Assembly (NCBI GenBank): GCA_965230755.1
Contig: CBDDLT010000003.1
Coordinates: 124,001-188,000, forward strand
Length of the DNA stretch: 64,000 nt
From: DATFJT01 sp965230755
GTDB taxonomy: Bacteria; Bacteroidota; Bacteroidia; Chitinophagales; Saprospiraceae
Direction of reading: 5' to 3'
Below are positions 44,738-54,600 of this stretch, one piece after another. The notes beneath the pieces are model-generated. The model made no database searches and had not been told where the DNA came from. It saw only the letters and a list, made by a program, of their open reading frames with translations. The position numbers and the translations under genes were made by a program. Positions within the stretch are counted from its first letter, which is position 1; each line of letters opens with the position of its first letter.

Positions 44738-46145
44738 TTAAAGCTGCATCATTTCCTTCAGAGAAGGAATAAAAACTTTTAATTGCAATTGGTCTCTAAT
44801 ATTTTTTGCCAGATTTTTTTGCGCATCTATCTCCCCATGAACAAGAAATAGTTTGTCGACCTTCTTCTGATTGCCTAAAAAGTCTATAATTTCACCTTGA
44901 TCAGCATGAGCCGAGAAAGACCCCATTCGCACTATCTCCGCATTGATGGGCACAATCTGTCCAAACAGTTTCACCTCATCTACCTCACCGCTGAGCAAAA
45001 TACCTCCCAATGTTTGAGGGGCACAATATCCCACCATGAGAAAGGTATTTCTTGGATCTCCTAAATTATTGGCCGCATGATGTCTTATTCTACCCGCATT
45101 CATCATACCGGAAGCACTGATAATGATAGCCGGTTCATTCGAATTATTCAATGACTTAGAAAGTTCTGCGGAACGCACATAGTGAAGATTATTGAATCCA
45201 AAAGGATTATCGTCCGTCATCATGTAATTGACCAATTCTTGATCAAAACACTCAGGATGGGTGCCAAATATCATTGTTGCATTTACAGCCAGGGGACTAT
45301 CCACGTAAACAGGGATGTTGGGAAGTTTTCCTGCGGTCTGAAGTTTGTCCAACATGTATACAATTTCCTGAGTCCTTCCCACAGAGAAAGCTGGAATGAT
45401 CACCTTTCCTTTTTTTATGCAACAAGTATTAATGATGACTTGCAGGAATTTATCATATTCCTCCGGTTTACCATCGTGGAATCGATCTCCATAGGTAGAT
45501 TCACAGATTAAATAATCACATTCTGGCATTAGCTGTGGATCTCGAAGAATAGGTCTATCCGGTCTTCCAATATCACCAGTAAAGCCTATGATTCTCTCTT
45601 TTCCATTCTCTCTGATTCGAAGGACTGACATTTGCACTTCCCAAAATATGCCCGGCATCTCTAAACTGTATTTCTACATTATCGTGAATCTTTTCCCATC
45701 TGTCATAGGAAAGACTCGAGAAGAGCTGCATAGCAGTAAAGACATCATTCTCCTCATAGAGTGGCTCCTTGAAGACTTTTTCTTTCTTGTTCTTTTTAGC
45801 TTCTTTTTTGTTGTGATATTCGGCTTCGTATTTCTGTATTTTAGCACTGTCTAACAACATAATGTTACACAGACTCCTCGTAGCATGAGTACAGACTATA
45901 TTTCCTCTGAATCCATCTTTGACCAATTTGGGAATTCTCCCACTATGATCAATATGCGCATGTGATAGGACCAGAATGTCAATAGAAGAGGGTTCAAAGA
46001 ACCATTGCTCATTAAATTTATCCATCTCCTCTTCATTTCCCTGGTAAAGTCCACAATCCAGTAAAATATTAACGCCGCTGTCCAAGCTTATCAAGTGCGC
46101 ACTTCCCGTTACTTCCTGAGCAGCTCCACAATATCTAATTTGCAT
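44738..46145 (-). pseudogene. MBL-fold beta-CASP RNA exonuclease-like gene split by a one-base frameshift
   Basis: Two overlapping frames make one protein. The first (from ATG 46145) has the metallo-beta-lactamase motif LSHAHIDHSG near residue 60 and reaches RDAGHILGSAN. The second frame continues with MSVLRIRENGKERIIGFTGD and carries the beta-CASP motifs ESTYGDR, IPAFSVGRTQE, ASGMMNAGRI and FSAHADQGE. Removing one A from an AAA run (plus-strand TTT, 45631-45633) restores about 468 residues, the normal size of CPSF73-like bacterial RNases. It may be a real recent mutation, a sequencing error, or less likely a recoding site. The full-length protein would be cytosolic and process RNA. Confidence 0.85.
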
Positions 46146-46253
46146 AAAGAAAAAATTGTTAAGACGAACAAATTAAGAAAAATAAATAAATCCTTGGACC
46201 TGGATTGGGAATAAGGCGATTTCAAAGCTCGGTTGGGGTAGGAGTATTGGTCT

Positions 46254-46280
46254 TTAGGGGTTAGGGGTTAGGGGTTAGGG
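46254..46280 (+). repeat. TTAGGGG microsatellite, 3.9 copies, G-quadruplex motif
   Basis: Three exact TTAGGGG units (46254-46274) and a shortened TTAGGG follow in tandem. Four G runs of 3-4 separated by TTA meet the usual G-quadruplex pattern. It stands 9 bases from the left end of the IS3 element and 108 bases upstream of the frameshifted nuclease gene. Confidence 0.9.
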
Positions 46281-46289
46281 AATTGTATA

Positions 46290-46308
46290 TGCCTGAAAAA
46301 GGTTGACC
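46290..46308 (+). repeat. Left inverted repeat of the IS3 element
   Basis: Nineteen bases, 18 identical to the right end in inverted orientation. Confidence 0.9.
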
Positions 46309-46313
46309 GTTAT

Positions 46314-47177
46314 CTAACTTAAATTTTCAACAATAGGGATGTTAAGATTCATATTGATTGTTTTGTTTTGTTGGTCTAATATAGGGAATTGTTTTTCAAA
46401 TTCTACAGGGGTTTTACGACACAAACTTAAGTGAGGCTTATCATGGTTGTATAATCTCACTGCTCGGTCAACTTGTTTGGTTAGTTGACTTAGATTATTG
46501 ATAGTCCAATGTTTTAGATAGTTATTTTTTATAATGCCATTAAGTCGTTCAGCTTTACCATTTTCATAAGCGAATTCACACATACTATTGTTGAATTTAT
46601 ATTTTGCTGTAAGGGCTAAGAAGGCTTTATCATAGTATTGGCCACCACCATCAGAATGGAATATTATTCCTGGAGGTAGTTGGTGATTTCTGTTTTGAAT
46701 AGCCTGTTTTAAAGCAGGTAAAGTAGTATGTTCAGTAAGCAATCTGGAGGAGACTTGATGCCCTAAAATACGTCTGGAGAAACAATCAAGAATAAAGGTG
46801 ATATAGTAGAATGTATTGTCTATTTCAAAATAGGTAATATCACTGCTCCATAATTGGTTTATGCTGGTTAATTTCAGACCTATAGTAAGGTTGTCAAAAC
46901 GAACAACTCCATTGCTATTAGTGGTTCTACGCGCAGATTTATTGTTATTAGACATATAACCGTATTGTCTACATAATGCCTCAAACCGATCTCTGCCGAT
47001 GAAAGAGGGGTTGATTTTATAATACATTGTTCGACAACACATAGTGGGGTGATCGATTCTGATATCCCTGATTATTTTGAGCAATTGACAGGCTTGTTCA
47101 TCATTTCTCAGACGAGCATTTAGATGCTTGTGAAACCCTTGTTTAGTGACTCCCATTGCGCGATACATACTATTCAA
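46314..47177 (-). CDS. IS3-family transposase OrfB (integrase catalytic domain)
   Basis: 287 residues from the first ATG at 47177, but the frame is open further upstream to the orfA end and includes KETLIYFWRHRQDYNWSLNS, so the real product is probably an OrfAB fusion. An HTH_21-like region (residues 1-75) precedes the rve core. Catalytic residues are D113 (WSSDITY), D176 (FHSDGGGQ) and E210 (ENGKAERLNG). All are present, so the transposase looks intact. Confidence 0.93.
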   Translation of the reverse strand: MNSMYRAMGVTKQGFHKHLNARLRNDEQACQLLKIIRDIRIDHPTMCCRTMYYKINPSFIGRDRFEALCRQYGYMSNNNKSARRTTNSNGVVRFDNLTIGLKLTSINQLWSSDITYFEIDNTFYYITFILDCFSRRILGHQVSSRLLTEHTTLPALKQAIQNRNHQLPPGIIFHSDGGGQYYDKAFLALTAKYKFNNSMCEFAYENGKAERLNGIIKNNYLKHWTINNLSQLTKQVDRAVRLYNHDKPHLSLCRKTPVEFEKQFPILDQQNKTINMNLNIPIVENLS

Positions 47178-47215
47178 ACTCCAGTTATAATCCTGTCGAT
47201 GTCTCCAAAAGTAGA

Positions 47216-47599
47216 TCAGGGTTTCTTTGAAGACTTTTTTTTAATATCTACCCCATAGGTCTGTTCAGCAATATCAATGAGCTTGTCTTTAAACTCAATC
47301 TCAATCTGCTTTTGACCTAATAGACGCTCCAAGTCTGCTATTCGCTTTTGTAAAGCAACGATCTTTGACGTATCACTCTTTGACTCCACTATTGTCCGTT
47401 GTGGCTTTTTCAATTGACCATACTTTTTGATCCATTTGTACACCGCAGTATCTGTAACCTCATAAGCCTTACATACCTCTATTACAGTGCTTTTCCCTTG
47501 TTCAATCTCCCTTACCTTCTTTTGTTTAAAGGTATCACTAAATCTTCTATAGCGACGCTCCGTCGTACTTTGATTGAAATTCTTCTTGTAATCTGACAT
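47216..47599 (-). CDS. IS3-family transposase OrfA (DNA-binding part)
   Basis: 127 residues from ATG 47597-47599; a TTG at 47635 inside the inverted-repeat side is less likely. The helix-turn-helix is FKQKKVREIEQGKSTVIEVC through EVTDTAVYKWIKKYG. A leucine-zipper-like coiled coil follows (KIVALQKRIADLERLLG). The C-terminus IKKKSSKKP is encoded over the slippery A run where OrfB translation begins. Confidence 0.92.
   Translation of the reverse strand: MSDYKKNFNQSTTERRYRRFSDTFKQKKVREIEQGKSTVIEVCKAYEVTDTAVYKWIKKYGQLKKPQRTIVESKSDTSKIVALQKRIADLERLLGQKQIEIEFKDKLIDIAEQTYGVDIKKKSSKKP
47235..47242 (-). other. Slippery A8 run for -1 ribosomal frameshifting between orfA and orfB
   Basis: On the coding strand the bases read AAAAAAAAG, 10 codons before the orfA stop. 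A -1 shift there joins orfA to the orfB frame, reading Ile-Lys-Lys-Lys-Val-Phe-Lys-Glu. A-rich heptamers of the A-AAA-AAG type are the known frameshift sites of IS3 elements. Confidence 0.8.
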
Positions 47600-47629
47600 A
47601 GTATTTTCCACTTTTTTAATTAATAAAGT

Positions 47630-47648
47630 GGTCAACCTATTTCAGGCA
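47630..47648 (-). repeat. Right inverted repeat of the IS3 element
   Basis: Complement of the left end with one mismatch. Confidence 0.9.
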
Positions 47649-47686
47649 ATGACAAATTTAAGATATTTAAACTATTAAGGAGAGCT

Positions 47687-48631
47687 TTATTCTAGAACTG
47701 GTTGTGTGGTGCTCGATTTTTTAGCAAAGCTATATCTAGTAAACAATTCTAAACTCCCACTTGAGTAGTCCTTCAAATCAGTCAGAGTCATGTCATAAGC
47801 TAATCCCAGTACCAATTGATTACTTACAGCCGTGTTAAAGATAAAAGAAAGGCTTTCTCCTTTTAACTCAAGGACTGAATTCCTGGAACGGTAGTTCATA
47901 CCAAAGCCAAACTTATCGACAAACCTAAATAGAAAACTCAGATCGAAATCAGCCGGACTACTTTTTACCACTTTAAGCAAACTCATGGTTTGCAAGTCAA
48001 TGTCATTGGAAAGTTCGAATGTATAACCGGCAGTAACAAAAGCGTGTAGTACTTCTCGTGTTATACTCGCATCATCACCATAATCAATGTTATTTCTCAA
48101 CATTCTTGGTGCTGATACACCAAAGAAATAACTATTTCCTTTAAAATACGCTCCGAATCCAAAATTAGGAACTGTTTTCGTCACCCTACCTTCCGGAACT
48201 GCAGGATCTCCTTCTCTTGGTTGTGTTGTGATGATTTGTGGGTCATTGAAATCTGCGGAGTAATTTTTGACCGAAGCCTGAACACCCAGTGATAGCACAC
48301 CTGACTCCATACTAATGCGATATGCGTAATATGCATTGGCAGTGATCTCCTGGTTAATAGCAATTTTTGTTCTATCGATACCGACACCGACACCAATTCT
48401 TCTATTGAGCAAGGGCATGCTCAAATTAAAAACTTGATGTTCAGGAGCCCCGTCAATGCCCAACCATTGTTTTCTATAGGTAAGGTTTGCTTCGGCTAAC
48501 TTATGGTTACCCGCAAAAGCAGGATTAAAACTTAGTATCTGATTAAAGTACTGCGTTACCAAGGCGGACTGCTGACCGCTCAAATCGCAGTTCAAAAAAA
48601 TAACAACAATAAGAAAAATCAACTTTTTCAT
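47687..48631 (-). CDS. PorP/SprF family type IX secretion membrane protein
   Basis: 314 residues. A signal peptide (core FLIVVIFLNCDLSGQ) is followed by the family start ALVTQYFNQILSFNPAFAGN. Motifs LTYRKQWLGIDGAPEHQVFN and RIGVGVGIDRTKI are typical. It is a predicted outer-membrane barrel. In Flavobacterium the paralogue SprF, encoded directly after the adhesin SprB, is needed for SprB to reach the surface. Here the gene starts two bases after a giant adhesin stop, reproducing that order. It is not necessarily the PorP used by the whole T9SS. Confidence 0.93.
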   Translation of the reverse strand: MKKLIFLIVVIFLNCDLSGQQSALVTQYFNQILSFNPAFAGNHKLAEANLTYRKQWLGIDGAPEHQVFNLSMPLLNRRIGVGVGIDRTKIAINQEITANAYYAYRISMESGVLSLGVQASVKNYSADFNDPQIITTQPREGDPAVPEGRVTKTVPNFGFGAYFKGNSYFFGVSAPRMLRNNIDYGDDASITREVLHAFVTAGYTFELSNDIDLQTMSLLKVVKSSPADFDLSFLFRFVDKFGFGMNYRSRNSVLELKGESLSFIFNTAVSNQLVLGLAYDMTLTDLKDYSSGSLELFTRYSFAKKSSTTQPVLE

Positions 48632-48633
48632 AC

Positions 48634-51600
48634 TTACCGTTGAATGATTAAAAATCCTGATTCCGTTGGAACACCTGTCCCAAAATTAACCAGATAAAAA
48701 TAGGTTCCATCGTTAAGCGCCTCGCCCTTATAATCTCCCTTCCAATCATTGAGATACGGAGAAGCCTGGAATACTTCATCTCCCCATTGATTGAAAATGG
48801 TCACTGAATTATTGGGATAATCCGGAGAAGCCAAACATGGGATGATGAAAGCATCATTTGTATTATCATTATTAGGTGTTATTAGCGTTGGAATAGTACA
48901 ATCCAAATCATCTCCAACTGTTATGGTTACTCTGGCCGTATCGCAATAGTCCGGACACCTTAGGTCACATAACTGATAGGTGAATTCATCAGGTCCAATG
49001 TATCCCACATCTGCAAAATACATGATTTCCGTGTCAGAGAGTTCGATTCTTCCATTACTGGGATCACTGAGAATTTCAATAACGGAATTCTCAACACCAA
49101 AGTCGTTATCCAATATGTCAATAGTTTCAAATCCGGCAAAGTCGATATCGAAGTTATCACCTTCAGCATCAACTCCCAAGTAATAACTGACTATTACTGT
49201 ATCCTGATCAAACAGCCTACATTGTAAGTCACTCAAGGTATAAATGAAGTAGTTCTCCCCTACCTCCAGGTCGTGTGCCTCAGAATCCGCATTGAAAGGA
49301 TCAGAAAGATTAGCATTGCCCAATGTCGACCAAATACCGGAACACTCACCGCTAGAACCAGCATTTAGAACTACCGTGGGTTCTCCGCAAATATCCTGAT
49401 CAAGTCCTGCAAAAGCATCACAGGGTTCTTTGAAATTAACCCTTACCTCTACTGTTGCCTGATCGAAAATGTTGGGTTCGCACTCAGGGTGTGTAAGATT
49501 CCATGTAAAATAATAGGTATTGCCTGGGACCAAATTCCTGACCAATGTATTCGGATCAGATGGATCTACTATAACGACACCCAGAGTCTGTTCTTGGAAC
49601 GGGTTTTGAGACCAATAACCCTCTACCAGGCCAGTCGGTGCTCGTGCAGAAAGAAAGACAGAATCAAGATTACAGATGGTAATAAGGGGATCTGCTATAG
49701 CAGTTTGGCCCGTATTTACTTTATAAACGCTAATGGTGTCCGTAGAATAGTTTACGCATGTGCCATAGGAAACCGACCATTCGAACAAATACTCCTCGCC
49801 TCCTACCAAATCGCCAAAGAACATCTCCGTTACAGCCGAAGTGGAATTAAAAAGTCTAACAGGATTTGGTCCACTAACTTGCCTCCACATACCGCTGTAG
49901 TTCTCGTCGTCTTGGGGCAAATTAATTGCTCTCAACAACTTGTTATCCTCACAAAGAATCAGATCATCTCCAACTTCAGCAAAAAACGTATCCGGTACCG
50001 TAAATACATTGAATTCATACAAATCAGATCTGCCGGAAAAACAGCCTCCATTCTCAGCAGTGACATAGACACTATTCGAACCAATCTCGAAAGAATCAAT
50101 GGAAATTTCTACAAATCCATTCCCAAATGGATTATCCAATGCTGTCGACCCATCATCATTGAAAATATAATACAATTCACCTGGCATTCTACCAGCTGTT
50201 TCTATCTCTACAGTTACCAATCTATCGCCCTGGTCAATGCAAAGGTCTTCTATCAATTTAATCTCTGGAGTAGTCGGGTTCTCACGTACTTCGATAAATA
50301 CACTATCCGAAAAAACAGAACTACAGCCTCCGATAATCAATCTAACTCTATAATATCCTTCATTTTCTTCTCCAGCCATCGGTATCGCCGGTTCTCTCAA
50401 ACTAGAACTAAAGCTCATAGGACCTTCCCAGATATAACTGGCTCCTTGAACTTCTTCGGCCGAGAGGAACAAAGTATCACCATCACAAATAAAGGAAGGA
50501 TAACTAAAATCCGGCATATCGGGTACTAAAGTAATCGTCGGATAAAACTCCAGGGAAAGTGGTGAAGAACATTCATCCGTTAAAATCTGTAACTGAACAG
50601 CCATACCAGGTAAATATTCAGAATTCGGCAATTTGAACTCCGGAGTGGATGTTCTATAATTTGTACCGTTATGGGTCCATTGATAGCTGGTCGTTGGATC
50701 ATTGTAATTATCCGTAGAAAGATGTATCGAATCTCCTTCGCAAATTACTCTATCCTGTCTAATGACTGGAAGAGGCGGTATAGAATTCAATTCCAATTCA
50801 TACTTAATCAACCCTGATGAGCAGTTATTCTCATTGTAAACCTCAAGAAAATAATCTCCGGCATCATCAATACTTACATTATCAATAATAAGAACACTAT
50901 CCACTCCATTCACCAGTGGTCCGGACCAGGTAAAACTGTGATTACCAAACCCAGAATTGATAAATGGAATTAGTTCGATGTGTTGATTGCCATCTACGCA
51001 CTGATCACCTTGAAAGACAATACTATCTACAATCGGTATCCTATTTACAATGATGTCGATGCTATCATCTTGAGCACATCCCAGAGGCGATTCCCACTCC
51101 AATTTTATCCTGCCTGAGGATGGATTCACAATCATAAAATCTCTGGAATTCGCTATTTCCATACCGTTCCCATTTCGCCACAGATATGAACTATTCTCAA
51201 TGAAGGTCGCGCTTAAACGAAGTGTATCAGTTTCACATAAAGGATTATTAGCCGAAATATTGATGAAGTATTCTTGATCCACCAAAATTTCTATAGGATC
51301 AGATATTTCAGAGCTACATGATCCCAGGTATGCTCTTGCAGTCCATTCCCCAGCCTCGATACTATTATTGTCGAATCGGATTTCCTGATCAGTACTACTA
51401 TATGTCCTGCCAGTTGGAGAAATCCAAACGATACTGTCAGCAAAAGAGGAACTTACTTGTAGAAGCAGTTCATCCTCCGAGCAAATAGGGCTATTACTTA
51501 CCAGAATGGGTTTCTCTAAGCGATTTGAAATGGTTATTTCTGTAACTGAGGCATCTGAAAGACAACCGAATTCATTTTCCACTTGCAGTACATATTCTCC

Positions 51601-54600
51601 ACTGTGGCTGGCGTTGGCAGAAGGAATCAGCACAAAATTAGTGTCTGAAGAGCTGCCTGGATACTGCCAGAAATAGTCTAGATTCGGGAGGAGATCTGTA
51701 GTGAGCAATACTGTATCTCCTGAGCAATAACTATCTCTTCCGGAGATTACCGGTTGCGATGGTTTATCAAAAATGTCAATCGAAACGGGGTTAGAATAAG
51801 CGGATCTACAATTATCCACTGAAACTCTTACCTGATATTCTCCTCTGTGATCATTGGGATTCGCATTGTTAAAGATCAAATTAGGCCCCAGGCTTGTTCT
51901 TTCTCCAAGTGGCGTACTCCATTCATAAACTACATTAGTACCCATACGGATACTAGAAGATATGACCAGCTCTTCTCCTTCACAAACCGGATCACTGAAT
52001 ACGATAACAGGAGCATTGGGAGCCGCTAAGAAATTCAATTCGATGGATCTTTCTTCACTTGAACATCCAAATTCTGATTCAATCGTTAGTGTGTAGACGC
52101 CATTAACAGAAGTATCTGCATTCAACAAGATCAAATCCTCAGAAGTAAAAATTTGACCATCCGGATCCATCCAGGTATAGTTCATAACCCCGCCGGTATT
52201 CAGGCCTAACTGCGCGCTCAATACAAGTGAGTCCGTACCATTAAGACATTCGCCAGAGAGAATATTACTATTGATTCCTAAAAGTTCGGGTTGATCATAA
52301 ATGACTACTTCTATGGAGTCATAAAAGAAGCAATTTTCCTCCGTAATTCCCGTCAATATATATTTTCCCGTAATTGGATCGTCAACTGTAGTTTCTCTAC
52401 CCATAAAAGAGAAACCTGGTCCTATCCATTCATAAGTCATCCCTTGGAATTCGTCAGCAGAAAGGGAAAGGCTTTCACCATCGCATAAGGGGTTATTACT
52501 TTGAATATTTAAATTTAAATCTTGTTGGATAGTTAAAATTCTTGGGTCTGAAATATCAGAAGCGCATCCGTCAATGATTACAACCACAGCATATTCTCCC
52601 GGGACTAAATCTGCAGATGGAACAATAATAGTACTTGAGCTAGAATTAAGAATTCCACCGCTTGGCATATGCCATTGATATTCATCTCCATTACCAATAT
52701 CACAATTCAGTACGAGATCCTCTCCAGGACAGATAATATCTTCAAACAGAATAGTTGGCATCTGAGGTTTTTCAGTTATCGAAACCAAGATAGAATCGAA
52801 GTTCGAAAAACAATCTCCATCAATCACCCTCAGGCGATACCATCCGGAATCATCCATTGTGGCTTGTTCTGTAACCAATGGACTTTGCTCATTCGAACTA
52901 AAATTATTAGGACCTTCCCATACGAAAAGTGTAGAAACAATACTGTTATCCAGAATCAGGCTGTCTCCTTCACAGAATATCAATGGTTGATCACCTAAAT
53001 CAATGATTCGTTTGTCATTCACTGCAAATTCTACTCTATCGGAAATTTCGGAGTTACAATTGCCACTGACCAAATCAACATAATAATTGTTGATTCCTAA
53101 ACTACTTGCTAAAAATCTAAATTCCGGAATCGTCGTAGAATCCACCAATTGTGCAGACCCTCCTACATCGACATACCAACGATAAAAATCTACACCCGAA
53201 ACCAAATCAGTCGTTAAAAGCACCTCTTCCTCAAGACAATACTCTGAATTTGAAGAACGAATGGATGGTTTGCCTGGCATGGCATTGATTTGAACATCTA
53301 CATAACCGTAAGCAATGCACGAAGTTAAATCAGAAGTAACCCTTAGTTCATATTCTCCTGCATCACCAATATCTGCATTGATGATGGTAGGATTTTCCAG
53401 ATTTGAAAATGATTGTCCTAGCGGGTCAAACCATTCGAAACTTAAGGAAGCCGAAGACGCTGAAATATCCGGATCCATGAATAATTTGAGATCATCTCCT
53501 TCACATACACCTCTATTATAATCCGGAAATACTTCATTGATTTCCAAGTCAACAAAGACTTCGCATTGCTCTCTATTTCCATTTTCGTCCTCAACAATGA
53601 TATTAACGCTTACGGGTGAATCCTGTGCGTTCGAACAATCCAAAACGGCAGGGCTAAATAATGTATCAGCTATGCCACAATTATCAAAAGCCTGAAAATC
53701 AAACATGGACGGATCAAGGATAAGACTTTCCGTACCATCCGCATTCAAACTATATCTCATAGCCTCACTTTGGTCACAAACTAAGCTCGGCAACATGCTA
53801 TCCACAAGCATATATTTGTATCGACATAAGGCTGTATTTCCACCCTTATCGGCATAGCTAATTTCAACCATATTCGAACCTGCACCGAAGGTATACAGAT
53901 TAGGCGCATTGAGTTGTATTGGAACAAAGTCACTGGTATCCTTGACGCCGTATACCTTGTATTCAAAATCTGTTATTCTAGGATATGACAGTAGGGCCAA
54001 AACTCTTGGTGTACCTGAGGTATTGCTTGGGCAGTAATTATTGATCGAGTTCTTATCAGGATCACTACCTTCACTTTCAACTACACCTATTTCGGTTGGT
54101 ACAAGTTGAAAATCCAATCTTCCATCCTCCAACCAGGATTTTAATTCAGAGGCTGAAATTTCTATCGTAGATAAACTAGCATTCTCGCAGTTCGCTCCTA
54201 AAGCTGAATTAGTAGTTCCTATTTGGTCAATATCTTCTCCATATACCGCAAACCTCTCAGCTGAGTTATCTACATCTCCCCATACAAAAAGTTGTAATCG
54301 AATCGCAGTGAAAGCGTGCAAATCACTGCGAGTAAAACTAAAAGTCATGGCTTCAGCCTTATTATCAGCATCAAAAGTCATATTCTTTATAACAGAGTCT
54401 CTGACAAACACCTCTTCCATACAATCGTCAAATAGCTCCAAAGGAAGATCAATTGTATCGCGTTTTTCACACCCCGAATCTAGGTGCTCTACTACATCAT
54501 CCGGACAACCAATAATTTGAGGAATTCCACGGTCTTTTACTATAAGGTCATACGAACAGGTGTCCTTATTACCGCTGAGGTCTACAACTTCGTACTGGAC

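Larger units (their letters stand above)
46290..47648. mobile_element. IS3-family insertion sequence, 1359 bp
   Basis: The ends are 19-bp inverted repeats, 46290-46308 (TGCCTGAAAAAGGTTGACC) and the complement of 47630-47648 (one mismatch). Overlapping orfA and orfB lie between. No convincing 3-5 bp target duplication is visible (left flank TATA, right flank ATGAC), so one flank may have rearranged after insertion. Confidence 0.92.

Noticed and set aside
45573..45658. Two separate genes for the two halves of the MBL nuclease
   Set aside because: Neither half contains the complete MBL plus beta-CASP domain set, and the overlap aligns as one protein with a one-base shift.
46281..47653. Target site duplication of the IS3 element
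   Set aside because: Flanks TATA and ATGAC do not give a convincing 3-5 base direct repeat.
49489..50529. 346-codon open frame antisense to the giant adhesin gene
   Set aside because: It lies entirely within the well-supported adhesin gene; its translation is rich in Ile, Arg, Ser and Tyr with no domain or signal, as expected for an antisense shadow.
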